31,011 nt of DNA from Muribaculaceae bacterium. Lineage in GTDB: Bacteria > Bacteroidota > Bacteroidia > Bacteroidales > Muribaculaceae. The stretch spans positions 1-31,011 of the forward strand of contig JAFLTK010000346.1 in the NCBI GenBank assembly GCA_022511505.1, read 5' to 3'. A program made the translations under genes and the position numbers. The notes under the pieces were generated by a model that searched no databases, was not told where the DNA came from, and worked only from the letters and a program-made list of their open reading frames with translations. Of the stretch, positions 8,699 to 17,308 are shown piece after piece (the first letter of the stretch is position 1; each line of letters begins with the position of its first letter).

Positions 8699-8720
8699 GA
8701 TTTGTCTCGTTGTGCGAGAC
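8699..8720. repeat. Second copy of the TCTCG/CGAGA hairpin element
   Basis: GATTTGTCTCGTTGTGCGAG matches the copy at 4329-4348 at 18 of 20 positions. GTCTCG (8704-8709) pairs with CGAGAC (8715-8720) around TTGTG. As in the first copy, a C-rich stretch follows. Confidence 0.5.
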
Positions 8721-8807
8721 CACCTCCCCGAGAGTGGAATTTCACTCATTTAACGCTTTTTTGTGCAAAAATTTTCTACAAACTTCAATAATTTCACAAT
8801 TTTTGAT

Positions 8808-8815
8808 TACCTTTG
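8808..8815 (+). promoter_or_regulatory. -7 box upstream of serine palmitoyltransferase gene
   Basis: TACCTTTG fits TAnnTTTG and lies 69 nt before the start codon. The -33 region is poor. The preceding mutB terminator shows that this gene needs its own promoter. Confidence 0.45.
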
Positions 8816-8884
8816 TTGCCTGATTTGTACCTAACGCATGTCAGATAGTTTATAACCAATCGATTTTATCACCAATCATAAACT

Positions 8885-10072
8885 ATGAAGCTATTACAAG
8901 CGAAACTCGCAAAGTATACTGCGCCCCAAGAGGCCAAAGCCCTTGGCATCTACCCCTATTTCCGCGCAATATCCAGCGAGCAAGACCCCGAGGTAATCAT
9001 GGATGGCAAGAAAGTGCTCATGTTTGGCTCCAATTGCTATACCGGCCTTGTCAACGACCCGCGCATCAAAGAAGCCGCCATAGAGGCTACGCGCAAATAT
9101 GGAACCGGCTGTGCCGGCTCCCCTTTCCTCAACGGTACCCTCGACCTGCACAAGAAACTTGAAGCCCGTCTGGCCGAATACATTGGTAAAGAGGATGTTA
9201 TGATTTACTCAACCGGTTTTGGCGTGAACCTTGGCGTTGTCTCGACACTGACCGGCCGCGAGGACTACATAATCTGGGACGAGCAAGACCACGCATCGAT
9301 CATCGAAGGTCGTCGCCTATCCTTCTCCCAGCAACTCAAATACAAGCACAACGACATGGCTTCGCTCGAGAAGCAGCTCCAGCGTTGCGCCCCCGACCGC
9401 GTCAAGCTCATCGTCACCGACGGTGTTTTCTCAATGGAAGGCGACGTTGCCAACCTGCCCGAAATCACACGCCTTGCCAAGAAATATAACGCAAGCGTGA
9501 TGGTCGACGAGGCCCACTCAATCGGTGTCTTCGGTAAAGGCGGACGCGGAACATGCCACCACTTTGGCGTTCAGGACGACGTAGACCTCATCATGGGCAC
9601 ATTCTCCAAGTCGTTTGCATCGCTTGGCGGATTCATCGCTACCGACAAGGAAATCACCAACTTCCTACGCCACCACTCGCGCTCCTACATCTTTACCGCC
9701 TCCATCACCCCCGCCTCGACAGCCGCCGCGCTCAAGGCCATCGACATCATGGAGCAGGAGCCCGAACGCCAGGACCAACTTTGGGAACTTACCAACTATG
9801 CCCTCAACGGGTTCCGCGAAATGGGATTTGAAATCGGCAACACATCGACCCCTATCATCCCCCTCTACATCCGCGACAACAACCTGACCTTTGCCATCAC
9901 CCGCGACCTGCTCGAGGAAGGTATCTTTGTCAACCCGGTTGTATCGCCCGCCGTAGCACCGCAAGACACCCTGATTCGCTTCTCGCTCATGGCTACCCAC
10001 ACCCGCGAGCAAGTGACCCGTGCTCTGGAAACCCTCCAGAAAGTCTTCCGCCGCTACAACCTCATTCCCTAA
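8885..10072 (+). CDS. spt: Serine palmitoyltransferase (PLP-dependent)
   Basis: This 395-residue alpha-oxoamine synthase condenses L-serine with a long-chain acyl-CoA to give 3-ketosphinganine, the first step of sphingolipid synthesis in Bacteroidetes. Visible hallmarks are the substrate loop GTGCAGSPFLNGTLDLH, VDEAHSIGVFG with the cofactor-binding Asp, GTFSKSFASLGG with the Schiff-base Lys242, and SYIFTASITPA. The sequence follows the Bacteroides SPT pattern closely (LSFSQQLKYKHNDM, TDGVFSMEGD). That favours SPT over 2-amino-3-ketobutyrate CoA ligase or 8-amino-7-oxononanoate synthase. It is flanked by terminators and so is probably monocistronic. Confidence 0.93.
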   Translation: MKLLQAKLAKYTAPQEAKALGIYPYFRAISSEQDPEVIMDGKKVLMFGSNCYTGLVNDPRIKEAAIEATRKYGTGCAGSPFLNGTLDLHKKLEARLAEYIGKEDVMIYSTGFGVNLGVVSTLTGREDYIIWDEQDHASIIEGRRLSFSQQLKYKHNDMASLEKQLQRCAPDRVKLIVTDGVFSMEGDVANLPEITRLAKKYNASVMVDEAHSIGVFGKGGRGTCHHFGVQDDVDLIMGTFSKSFASLGGFIATDKEITNFLRHHSRSYIFTASITPASTAAALKAIDIMEQEPERQDQLWELTNYALNGFREMGFEIGNTSTPIIPLYIRDNNLTFAITRDLLEEGIFVNPVVSPAVAPQDTLIRFSLMATHTREQVTRALETLQKVFRRYNLIP

Positions 10073-10113
10073 AAAAGATATTCTAATACCCTCTCCCTCC
10101 CGCTAAGCTATAA

Positions 10114-10148
10114 GGCTGTGTCGCTCAACGCGATGCAGCCCTTGCTTT
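10114..10148 (+). terminator. Probable terminator of spt
   Basis: GGCTGTGTCGC (10114-10124) pairs with GCGATGCAGCC (10130-10140) with two G-U pairs and a 5-nt loop. It is followed by a weak T-rich tail (CTTGCTTT), 42 nt after the spt stop. Confidence 0.6.
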
Positions 10149-10175
10149 ATTGGGCCGAGTTGTAAAACAGAAGCC

Positions 10176-10198
10176 GCCCGAAGAAAACATCTTCGGGC
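10176..10198 (-). terminator. Hairpin terminator between convergent spt and GH95 genes
   Basis: GCCCGAAGA (10176-10184) pairs perfectly with TCTTCGGGC (10190-10198) around AAACA. Read on the minus strand it lies 50 nt after the GH95 stop and is followed by a T-rich GGCTTCTGTTTT. It may serve both directions. Confidence 0.55.
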
Positions 10199-10247
10199 AG
10201 CGACCTATTAGTTGACAAAAGCTTTATTGACTAATCAAACGTGACGT

Positions 10248-13200
10248 TTATTTATTGACATATTTTTTCCCATTTGAAACTACGATGCCTTTATAATTTT
10301 CATTGACACCACGACCCAAGAGGTCATAACGAGATTGTTCGTTATCATTGGAGTCTGCTGTAATGTCAACTACAGAGGCCTCTGTTGCCGCAATAAGTTC
10401 GATTGTCTCGCCGGCAGCGGTAGGTATGTCATAAAGATAAGTTTCGGGAAGTGTCGTTGTCGGAATCTTGCTCTGGTTTACAACGATAGGAGCCGGCATT
10501 TTATATGGTTGATTGAGCTCGTTGGTGTTTTCACCGGTTGCAACAGTCAACGTGTTGCCATTATCCATCACCAGCGGTGTGTTGGAACGCAGTCTAAGAT
10601 TGCCACCAACATTTGATTTAATCTTAACAGACTTGACGATACCTTTACTCCATTGAAGCTCAACCACTTCAAATCCGCCACGTGCTCGAAGACCATTTAC
10701 CGAGCCCTCGGTCCATTCAGATGGAAGCGCGGGAAGAAGATGCACAAATCCCGCATGAGATTGCAAAAGCATCTCGGCTATACCGGCACAGCAACCAAAG
10801 TTACCGTCGATTTGGAACGGTGCGTGACAGTCAAACATATTTGCGTAAGTACCACCGTCGGGGTCAGAGGACGTGATATTGGGACTGACGAGACGCAGTT
10901 GATTCTGTATAATCTTCAGTGCGTGGTCGCCATCAAGAACGCGAGCCCACTGACAAACTTTCCATCCCATCGACCAGCCGCGCGCTGCGTCGCCTCGACC
11001 TATCAGAGATTTCTTCGCACCCTGGAAGATATCGGGATTTACGTATGGTGAACATTGGTTGCCGGGATAAGCACCCCAAAGGTGGGAAAGGTGTCGATGG
11101 GAAGTGCTCTCGCGGTCCCAGTCTTCCTGCCACTCTTGAACTTGTCCATATTTACCTATTTTATAAGGTGTTAACTTTGCTCTTAAAGCATCAAGCGCTC
11201 CTGCAAAGTCAGCATCGACGCCAAGGATGCGCGCTGCCTCAGCCGTATTTTTAAGGACATCATAGACGAGTTGATTATCCATTGCAACACCGCCAAAGAG
11301 TGCAACATTGGTGCTTGAGCCGTCGTCTTTTGTGTAAGACCATAGGCCGGGATGATTCTCGGGAGAATTTGAAGGACAAACCACCATGTAACCGGTTCGT
11401 GGGTCTTGCACAAGGAAATCTTCAAAAAACTCGCTGCAACCTTTCAATACCGGATAAATCTCGGCCAGATAGTTTTTATCACCTGAGAACAGATATTTCT
11501 CCCAAAGATGGGAACAGAACCACGCGTTGCAAGTGGGCCAAATGCCAACCGCGTTATTATCAACGGGACCGGTAGTGCGCCAGATATCGGTATTGTGGTG
11601 GAGAGCCCAACCGCGCGCGCCATACATATTTGCCGCTGTTGCTTGTCCTGTTACAGCCACATCCTTAACCATATCGATAAAGGGCTCGTGACACTCGGCC
11701 AGATTGGTAACCTCGGCCGGCCAGTAATTCATCTCAACGTTGATATTAGTTGTATACTTCGAGTCCCATGCCGGATATTGACGTGCATTGGGATTCCAAA
11801 GGCCTTGCAGGTTGGCCGGTTGGGTGCCGGGTTGGGATGAACAGATAAGCAGATAACGGCCAAACTGGAAATAGTTGACAATCAACCCCGGGTCATTGCC
11901 CTGCTTGTAGTAGTCCTTAATGCGTTGCTCGGTATCTTTGACCTCCTTCTCAGCATTCTCGCCAAGGTCAAGCTTTACTCGGTTAAATTGCTCCTTATAT
12001 ATATCAGAATGACGACCGGCGGCATCATCAAAATCTGTATTCTTAGCCAGATAATTGTCGATATAAGCAAGAGCCTTGGCCTCAGCGTCGCCGCTGATAT
12101 CATTGTAGTTTACAAAGTTTGTAGCCGAAGATACAAGTATGGTTGCGCTATTAGCCCCTTGAACATCAATAGAAGCCGCCTTGTTGTTGCCGGCTACAAG
12201 ACCTTGCTGAATGACGTTGGTTGTTGTCGACGTCAGGGTGCCTCCATCGTTTAAAACTTTGATGAATGTATAACAATTCAGTTTGTTATCCACATTCTCG
12301 GTTTGAGTCTTTGACGGAATCAGTGACGATTTGATAAGACCATCGGGGGTAATCTCATTGACGCCCAATTTCTCCATGTTAGTCTTGTTTGGTGCAGCAT
12401 AACTGACGTTAAAGTCAAGACTTCCCGGCTGTGATGCCTCAAGTCTGATAATAGTCAGATTGTCTGCAAAAGAAGTTATCACCTTTCGGGTATAGGTAAC
12501 ACCGTTAACCTCGTAAGTTGTAGTAGCAACCGCGTTCTCTATATCGAGGTCACGGACGTAGGCCTGAACATCTGTCGCGTCGGCCGTTGCCCCCGCCTCT
12601 TCATCGTTAAATCGTTGACCGGGGAATCCAATCAGCACACACCCTGCGCCCTGATATTGCGCGCCATGCGAGCCTTTTGACATCCATTTGGGTATCGCAA
12701 TTTTTTGTGCCTCGGTATATTGACCGTTAAAAATGAGGTCTTGAACTTGCTTTAGTACCGATTTTGACTCTGCATTATAATTAGTATTTGGAGATTGACC
12801 CCAGAATGTATCCTCATTTATCTGTATCGTATCCATGGCCACGCTGCCGCTGACCATAGCCCCCAATCGTCCGTTACCCAAAGGAAGTGCTTCTTCCCAG
12901 TAGGCTGCGGGTCGATTGTACCAAAGTCGATTCTTGCTGTCAAGGACGGGAGGCGGCACGGGATGGGAATCGGAGGTGGTGAAAGTAGTAGAGTAGGATT
13001 GATTGCAGACGTTACCTGCCAAGTCGGTAAAAGAATTTGCCGGAATAGAGAATGTATAAGAGGTAGACAGGTCAAGTTCTTCATAGTCAAATGTAACCTT
13101 TGAACTGTTGACAACCGGCGAAAGTTTCTTGACCGCCTTTGTCGAATTGTTGGTAAGAGAGGCCGTCGCGCCGTTTTTAGCCACGACACTCTCGTTAAAC

Positions 13201-13973
13201 AACATCGTGATTTTACCTGTAGTAATCACGTCGACCGCTCCATCTTGGGGTGTGATGCCGACCAACTCGGGAGCCTGATGGTCATCGGCCAGAATATTGA
13301 CATATTTAAGATTGTAATTGCTCGTTTTTGTAGCTGAACGAATCAACATTCTGACAATCAGACTCTCCTTATTGTCAGCATTAAGGTCGTAGGTCACATC
13401 ATTGTAAGAATTCCAGTGACTTGCCGCGGTATAGTCTTTAAGAATTGTCCAAGTATTGCCGCCATCGGTAGAATACACCACGCCAAACACGGTCGATGAG
13501 CTTGAACCGTCGCCTATCGAGAAGTTTAGTTTGACGTTGGTAAGCGATGTTGTCGGCATCGATATTTCAAAATACTGGTCATGTTTTGAGCCGTCGCTAT
13601 AGTCGGCCGGAGAGGTAAATTTGTCAATCGACGCGGTGTTGAGGCGGAAAAGGAAACTCGTAGATGACGAGCCGCTCGATGACGTAAATTGCCATTTGCC
13701 ATCACTGGTGTGCAGCGAGACCATGCAATCCTCGGGAGGAAGTGAACAAGAGTTTGGAAATACAAATGGTTGCACCGTGGTCCATTTTTCGTTGGCCGAC
13801 GCGCTCCACCCCTCGTCGTTGGGAGTGTAGTAAGCCTTAGTGCCGATTTTTTCCACGTCATAACCCGTTGTAAACTCCCAATGGGCTACAGTCGACTGCT
13901 CGGCTGAAAAGGCTGATAACTGACCGAGCGTTGCTATCGATGACAGCAACATAATCCTGGTTAATTTTTTCAT
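10248..13973 (-). CDS. Secreted GH95 glycosidase (alpha-L-fucosidase type) with N-terminal accessory domains
   Basis: The 1241-residue exported enzyme has a signal peptide (residues 1-23), a jelly-roll-like accessory domain (about 27-225), a Big_5/SbsA-type Ig-like domain (about 230-335, PELVGITPQDGAVDV...FTDLAGNVC) and the GH95 catalytic region (about 347-1140). The start of the catalytic part, LWYNRPAAYWEEALPLGNGRLGAMV, is diagnostic. Motifs equivalent to the Bifidobacterium AfcA catalytic residues are visible: N743 and N745 in TTNINVEMNYW, general acid E872 in CPSNSPENHPG and D1056 in QIDGNFG. GH95 enzymes are inverting alpha-1,2-L-fucosidases; some act on alpha-L-galactose, so the exact sugar is open. 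The C-terminus (YDLLGRGVNENYKGIVVSNGKKYVNK region) resembles a T9SS-like sorting tail. It is divergent from a sensor-regulator that probably controls it. Confidence 0.92.
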   Translation of the reverse strand: MKKLTRIMLLSSIATLGQLSAFSAEQSTVAHWEFTTGYDVEKIGTKAYYTPNDEGWSASANEKWTTVQPFVFPNSCSLPPEDCMVSLHTSDGKWQFTSSSGSSSTSFLFRLNTASIDKFTSPADYSDGSKHDQYFEISMPTTSLTNVKLNFSIGDGSSSSTVFGVVYSTDGGNTWTILKDYTAASHWNSYNDVTYDLNADNKESLIVRMLIRSATKTSNYNLKYVNILADDHQAPELVGITPQDGAVDVITTGKITMLFNESVVAKNGATASLTNNSTKAVKKLSPVVNSSKVTFDYEELDLSTSYTFSIPANSFTDLAGNVCNQSYSTTFTTSDSHPVPPPVLDSKNRLWYNRPAAYWEEALPLGNGRLGAMVSGSVAMDTIQINEDTFWGQSPNTNYNAESKSVLKQVQDLIFNGQYTEAQKIAIPKWMSKGSHGAQYQGAGCVLIGFPGQRFNDEEAGATADATDVQAYVRDLDIENAVATTTYEVNGVTYTRKVITSFADNLTIIRLEASQPGSLDFNVSYAAPNKTNMEKLGVNEITPDGLIKSSLIPSKTQTENVDNKLNCYTFIKVLNDGGTLTSTTTNVIQQGLVAGNNKAASIDVQGANSATILVSSATNFVNYNDISGDAEAKALAYIDNYLAKNTDFDDAAGRHSDIYKEQFNRVKLDLGENAEKEVKDTEQRIKDYYKQGNDPGLIVNYFQFGRYLLICSSQPGTQPANLQGLWNPNARQYPAWDSKYTTNINVEMNYWPAEVTNLAECHEPFIDMVKDVAVTGQATAANMYGARGWALHHNTDIWRTTGPVDNNAVGIWPTCNAWFCSHLWEKYLFSGDKNYLAEIYPVLKGCSEFFEDFLVQDPRTGYMVVCPSNSPENHPGLWSYTKDDGSSTNVALFGGVAMDNQLVYDVLKNTAEAARILGVDADFAGALDALRAKLTPYKIGKYGQVQEWQEDWDRESTSHRHLSHLWGAYPGNQCSPYVNPDIFQGAKKSLIGRGDAARGWSMGWKVCQWARVLDGDHALKIIQNQLRLVSPNITSSDPDGGTYANMFDCHAPFQIDGNFGCCAGIAEMLLQSHAGFVHLLPALPSEWTEGSVNGLRARGGFEVVELQWSKGIVKSVKIKSNVGGNLRLRSNTPLVMDNGNTLTVATGENTNELNQPYKMPAPIVVNQSKIPTTTLPETYLYDIPTAAGETIELIAATEASVVDITADSNDNEQSRYDLLGRGVNENYKGIVVSNGKKYVNK

Positions 13974-14003
13974 GCCATATAGATTTAGTTAAATTTTCTC
14001 ATG

Positions 14004-14011
14004 CAAAAATA
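14004..14011 (-). promoter_or_regulatory. -7 box of the GH95 promoter
   Basis: On the minus strand this reads TATTTTTG, a TAnnTTTG match 31 nt before the GH95 start codon. The -33 region lacks a good TTTG, consistent with a promoter needing an activator. Confidence 0.5.
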
Positions 14012-14036
14012 AACCACATTCATGGTCGAGAACTTG

Positions 14037-14071
14037 AAAATCGGACCAAATAGTTTAAAAATCAGACCAAA
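14037..14071. promoter_or_regulatory. Two direct repeats 21 bp apart, candidate AraC-type operator
   Basis: AAAATCGGACCAAA (14037-14050) and AAAATCAGACCAAA (14058-14071) match at 13 of 14 positions with a start-to-start distance of 21 bp, two helical turns. That is typical of paired AraC-family half-sites. They sit midway between the two divergent -7 boxes, about 25 bp from each. Confidence 0.6.
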
Positions 14072-14096
14072 ATTTAATAAAGTAGCCATATTTGTT

Positions 14097-14104
14097 TAAA
14101 TTTG
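14097..14104 (+). promoter_or_regulatory. -7 box of the regulator gene promoter
   Basis: TAAATTTG fits TAnnTTTG and ends 21 nt before the ATG at 14126. The -33 position has only TTTA. Confidence 0.5.
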
Positions 14105-14125
14105 CAGTAAATTAGTTCATCTACC

Positions 14126-16408
14126 ATGAAAAGACTCGTTTTCATTGTCTGCCTAATCCTCCTGTCACTTCGGTCGGCCGGCGCGCCGGTTGACGGACAA
14201 CCCGATAGCATCAGATATGGTATCAGCGACGGCCTATCGAGCACATTGATTGGGGGTGGCGTGCAAGACAGTAAAGGGTTGATATGGGTCGCTACATGGC
14301 ACGGTCTGAACTGCTATGACGGCTATGATTTTCACCCGTTGAAAATAATTCCTGGAGATGAGTCGACAATCGGGACAAATCGAATACGTGATATTCTGAT
14401 GATGGACGATGGGAATATTTTGTGTCACACTGACGACGATATATTTGTTTTTGACCTCAGAACCTACACTTTTTATGATTTGCCAAAGGTGAAAAAGGAC
14501 TCGCTGAGCCGACTGGTAGGACGAGTCTGGAAAGGATTTACCGACAAGCAGGGGAACTTTTGGAATGCTGATAAAGCCGGTCTATATAAAAAGGTTGTTA
14601 AACAAGTGCCGGCCAAGATTATTCCGCATACCGAGAATAAATATCCCCGCGCTTTCATGGTCGACCGCGACGGGAACATATTCATTGGAACGCGGAACCC
14701 GTCCGCAGTGCTCGTTTACTCTGCTGACTTGGAACTGAAAAATCAAATTGAAACGAGTCGTGTTCCCTACTGCATATATCAGACCGGCGACGGGAATATC
14801 TGGGTAGGATGTAAACCGGGTGAGCTGCTCAGGCTTGACATCGGTCCTATTTCTGACGATGTAGTATATGACATGGCCCAAGACAATCAAGGAAGACTCT
14901 GGATTGCAACCTTTGGAGATGGAATCAAGTTCGTAGAACAACCGTCAAGCAATAAACCAAAAATCTCCAAATCTTTGGGTGGTAAGAAAATAAGAAAAAT
15001 AATCATTACCCCGTCACAGAATATCGTTGCAGCCACAACCGACGGTTTGCTCATAGGGAAAATTAACAATGATGATATCTCAAAAACAAAGTTTACCACA
15101 ATCAAACGCGACGGGAGGCGCCCCGGGAGTCTTTCCAGCGATGCTACGATGAGCGTTGTCCGGTCAAGTCAGGGAATGATTTTCGTAAGTACCGAAAGTT
15201 CGGGGATAGACATGATTGATGAAGAAAGCCTGTTCTCAGATAATCCTGAGTTCCGCCATTTCAATATATCATGCTCTTCTTTGACATCAGATATCGGACA
15301 GGCTATGAGCCTGGCTTCTGACTCGGTGCTGGCAATCGTCGGTGTAGACAATGTGATTTTTTTCAATCCTTTCAATAACCATTCATTAAATTTCAGCAAA
15401 TCATTCTGGGGAGACAACTGCATCTTTACCGAAACTCAACCGTTGAGACTTGCCGATGGCTGTTGGATTTTCGGTGCCGACAAAGGTGCTTTATTGGCGA
15501 CCTCACATAACCTTTACTCCCACGGTTATATCCCTCCAATTGTCTTTACAACAATCGCCATCAATGGTAACTCAGAAAAATTCTGTCTGCCGCCATGCGA
15601 CGAAATAAATCTTTCAGCCAAAGAGCGCAATATAACAATTCATTTTGCCGCAATTGATTATACCGATAACAAAGACATCCTATATCGCAGTCGTCTTGAC
15701 GATTCTCCATGGACCTCGTTAAGCTCTCTTAGGAGTGTCACACTTTTCAACATATCTCCCGGAAGTCATAAATTATATGTCCAATCGACCGACCGCTATG
15801 GAAGAATTGTCGATAATACTAAGATTCTTCAAATCAATGTCGCCCGATTCTGGTATGAAACATGGTGGGCTCGTCTAACATTCGCCGCTATAATACTGAT
15901 AGTCATCGGATTAATCTTGTTGGTTTGGTTATATATCCGTCAAATTAACCGACAACGCCGTGACCTTCTCAAAAAATATATGGCTATTATCGGGGAACAA
16001 GACCGCCACGACTCTAACCCGTCATTCAAATCAAATCAAAATAGTGAACCGGTTGAAACTATCAACGATAATCTGAATGACGAGAACAAAGTTTTTCTTG
16101 AAAGGGTAAGAAAATATATTGAAGAAAATATCGATAACCCCGATGCCGATGTCGACGCGATGGCATCGGCGGTTGCGACCAGTCGGTCAACCCTCAACCG
16201 CCGCCTGCGCTCTTTGATTGGTATATCTGCATCAAAACTGATGACCGACGCCCGTATGCAAAAAGCCGCTACCCTTCTTGATGATAAGAATCATTTTCTT
16301 AGCCTTGACGAGTTGTCACGACTTTGCGGATACTCAGATAAATATTATTTCAGCCGCGTTTTCAAAAACAAATTCGGTTGCCTCCCTACAGAGTACGGCG
16401 AGAAATAA
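14126..16408 (+). CDS. Membrane-spanning sensor-regulator: periplasmic propeller, Y_Y_Y domain, one TM helix, AraC HTH
   Basis: The 760-residue protein has a signal peptide (1-20). A region of Reg_prop-like propeller repeats follows (about 30-470; GLIWVATWHGLNCYDG, GNIWVGCKPGELLRL, GRLWIATFGDGIKFV), then a Y_Y_Y domain (about 490-575; ITIHFAAIDYTD, YRSRLDDSPWT, PGSHKLYVQSTD). One transmembrane helix lies near 581-604, and an AraC-type HTH spans about 653-760 (RKYIEENIDNPDADVDAMA...CGYSDKYYFSRVFKNKFG). Unlike the usual hybrid two-component sensors of Bacteroides, no histidine kinase or receiver domain lies between the membrane and the HTH; the linker is only about 45 residues. It probably binds glycan fragments in the periplasm and acts directly on DNA, as membrane-bound SusR is thought to do. 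Its likely target is the divergent GH95 gene. Confidence 0.85.
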   Translation: MKRLVFIVCLILLSLRSAGAPVDGQPDSIRYGISDGLSSTLIGGGVQDSKGLIWVATWHGLNCYDGYDFHPLKIIPGDESTIGTNRIRDILMMDDGNILCHTDDDIFVFDLRTYTFYDLPKVKKDSLSRLVGRVWKGFTDKQGNFWNADKAGLYKKVVKQVPAKIIPHTENKYPRAFMVDRDGNIFIGTRNPSAVLVYSADLELKNQIETSRVPYCIYQTGDGNIWVGCKPGELLRLDIGPISDDVVYDMAQDNQGRLWIATFGDGIKFVEQPSSNKPKISKSLGGKKIRKIIITPSQNIVAATTDGLLIGKINNDDISKTKFTTIKRDGRRPGSLSSDATMSVVRSSQGMIFVSTESSGIDMIDEESLFSDNPEFRHFNISCSSLTSDIGQAMSLASDSVLAIVGVDNVIFFNPFNNHSLNFSKSFWGDNCIFTETQPLRLADGCWIFGADKGALLATSHNLYSHGYIPPIVFTTIAINGNSEKFCLPPCDEINLSAKERNITIHFAAIDYTDNKDILYRSRLDDSPWTSLSSLRSVTLFNISPGSHKLYVQSTDRYGRIVDNTKILQINVARFWYETWWARLTFAAIILIVIGLILLVWLYIRQINRQRRDLLKKYMAIIGEQDRHDSNPSFKSNQNSEPVETINDNLNDENKVFLERVRKYIEENIDNPDADVDAMASAVATSRSTLNRRLRSLIGISASKLMTDARMQKAATLLDDKNHFLSLDELSRLCGYSDKYYFSRVFKNKFGCLPTEYGEK

Positions 16409-16424
16409 CAAACGTTGAGCGATA

Positions 16425-16811
16425 TTACCGGCGTGGACGGAGGGTGGTGACGAGGTCGTAGGCGACGTAGGACAGTCCGGTAACTATGGTGCAAATCAGG
16501 GCCCAGGCGAGAACGCCGGCGGTTAGGCCGTTGATAACGATATGAATATCGGCGGCCGCGAGTACCGATGTAATCAGCTGTTTTATAATGCCATAGCACA
16601 ATACCGACGCGATGCCGGCGATGAAGCCGACAAGGGCGGCAATAACGACTGCTCGACGTTGCAACCGCCGTGTGTCGCCTATCATCTCGCGCGCATTATC
16701 AACCGCTCGTAAGTTCTGCTCAACGCGCTCAATAAAAGCGTCATCACCGCCATTAACCGGTTCAAATCCATCAAACAGTTCTCTTATTTGCTTGTCTTCA
16801 AGGTCTTTCAT
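16425..16811 (-). CDS. Small two-TM-region membrane protein, possible anti-sigma factor
   Basis: The 128-residue protein has a soluble, charged N-terminal half (MKDLEDKQIRELFDGFEPVNGGDDAFIERVEQNL) and two or more hydrophobic segments (about 54-75 and 92-115). Its ATG overlaps the sigma factor stop codon (ATGA), so translation is coupled to the sigma gene. Position, size and the cytosolic N-terminus followed by membrane helices fit an anti-sigma factor. There is no recognisable zinc-binding HxxxCxxC motif, and the family is not identified. It converges with the regulator gene across a 16-nt gap. Confidence 0.6.
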   Translation of the reverse strand: MKDLEDKQIRELFDGFEPVNGGDDAFIERVEQNLRAVDNAREMIGDTRRLQRRAVVIAALVGFIAGIASVLCYGIIKQLITSVLAAADIHIVINGLTAGVLAWALICTIVTGLSYVAYDLVTTLRPRR

Positions 16812-17296
16812 AGTTTCTTGTCATTTAAAATGGTTGATAGGTGTTGACGTCCGCGCGACAGTTGCTGCTTGACTGCATCGACACTGCTCGCGGTTATCTC
16901 GGCAATCTCAGCGATAGCATACCCCTGCATGTAATACAGCAGAATGGACGTGCGTTCCTTTTCACTCAACTTGCCGAGCGCGAGATAGAGTGCCTGATAG
17001 CGGAACGCGTCGTCGGTTCGCTCGGTGCCGTTCAACTCTTTCGCGTCATCGAGCGGGACCGTCTGCGCCGGCGTGCCGCGCCTGTTATTTATAAATGTGT
17101 TGTATGCAATTCGATAAATCCAGGTGGAGAACGAAGCCTCGTCGCGGAAACTGTCGAGCGACAGATATGCCTTGACGAAAGTGTCCTGCGCAAGGTCGTC
17201 GGCCAGCGCGGTGTCGCCACAGCAAAGTGCCGTCAGAAAGCGACGAACCGCCCTCTGATGGCACTTGACATTGTATATGAATTGCTGTTTTGTCAT
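16808..17296 (-). CDS. ECF-type RNA polymerase sigma-70 factor
   Basis: The 162-residue protein has region 2 (ALADDLAQDTFVKAYLSLDSFRDEASFSTWIYRIAYNTFINNRR; the DLAQDTF and FSTWIYRIA motifs are characteristic) and region 4 (LGKLSEKERTSILLYYMQGYAIAEIAEITASSVDAVKQQLSRGRQHL). It directs RNA polymerase to alternative promoters. It starts 12 nt after the DUF6249 gene and overlaps the downstream membrane-protein gene by 4 nt, giving a three-gene operon. Regulation probably involves one of the two membrane proteins encoded beside it (inference). Confidence 0.92.
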   Translation of the reverse strand: MTKQQFIYNVKCHQRAVRRFLTALCCGDTALADDLAQDTFVKAYLSLDSFRDEASFSTWIYRIAYNTFINNRRGTPAQTVPLDDAKELNGTERTDDAFRYQALYLALGKLSEKERTSILLYYMQGYAIAEIAEITASSVDAVKQQLSRGRQHLSTILNDKKL

Positions 17297-17308
17297 CCCC
17301 GCGGTGGA

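Noticed and set aside
8885..10072. 2-amino-3-ketobutyrate CoA ligase or BioF instead of serine palmitoyltransferase
   Set aside because: The sequence follows Bacteroides SPT throughout, including LSFSQQLKYKHNDM and the C-terminal ALETLQKVFRRYNL segment. No tdh or bio genes are adjacent.
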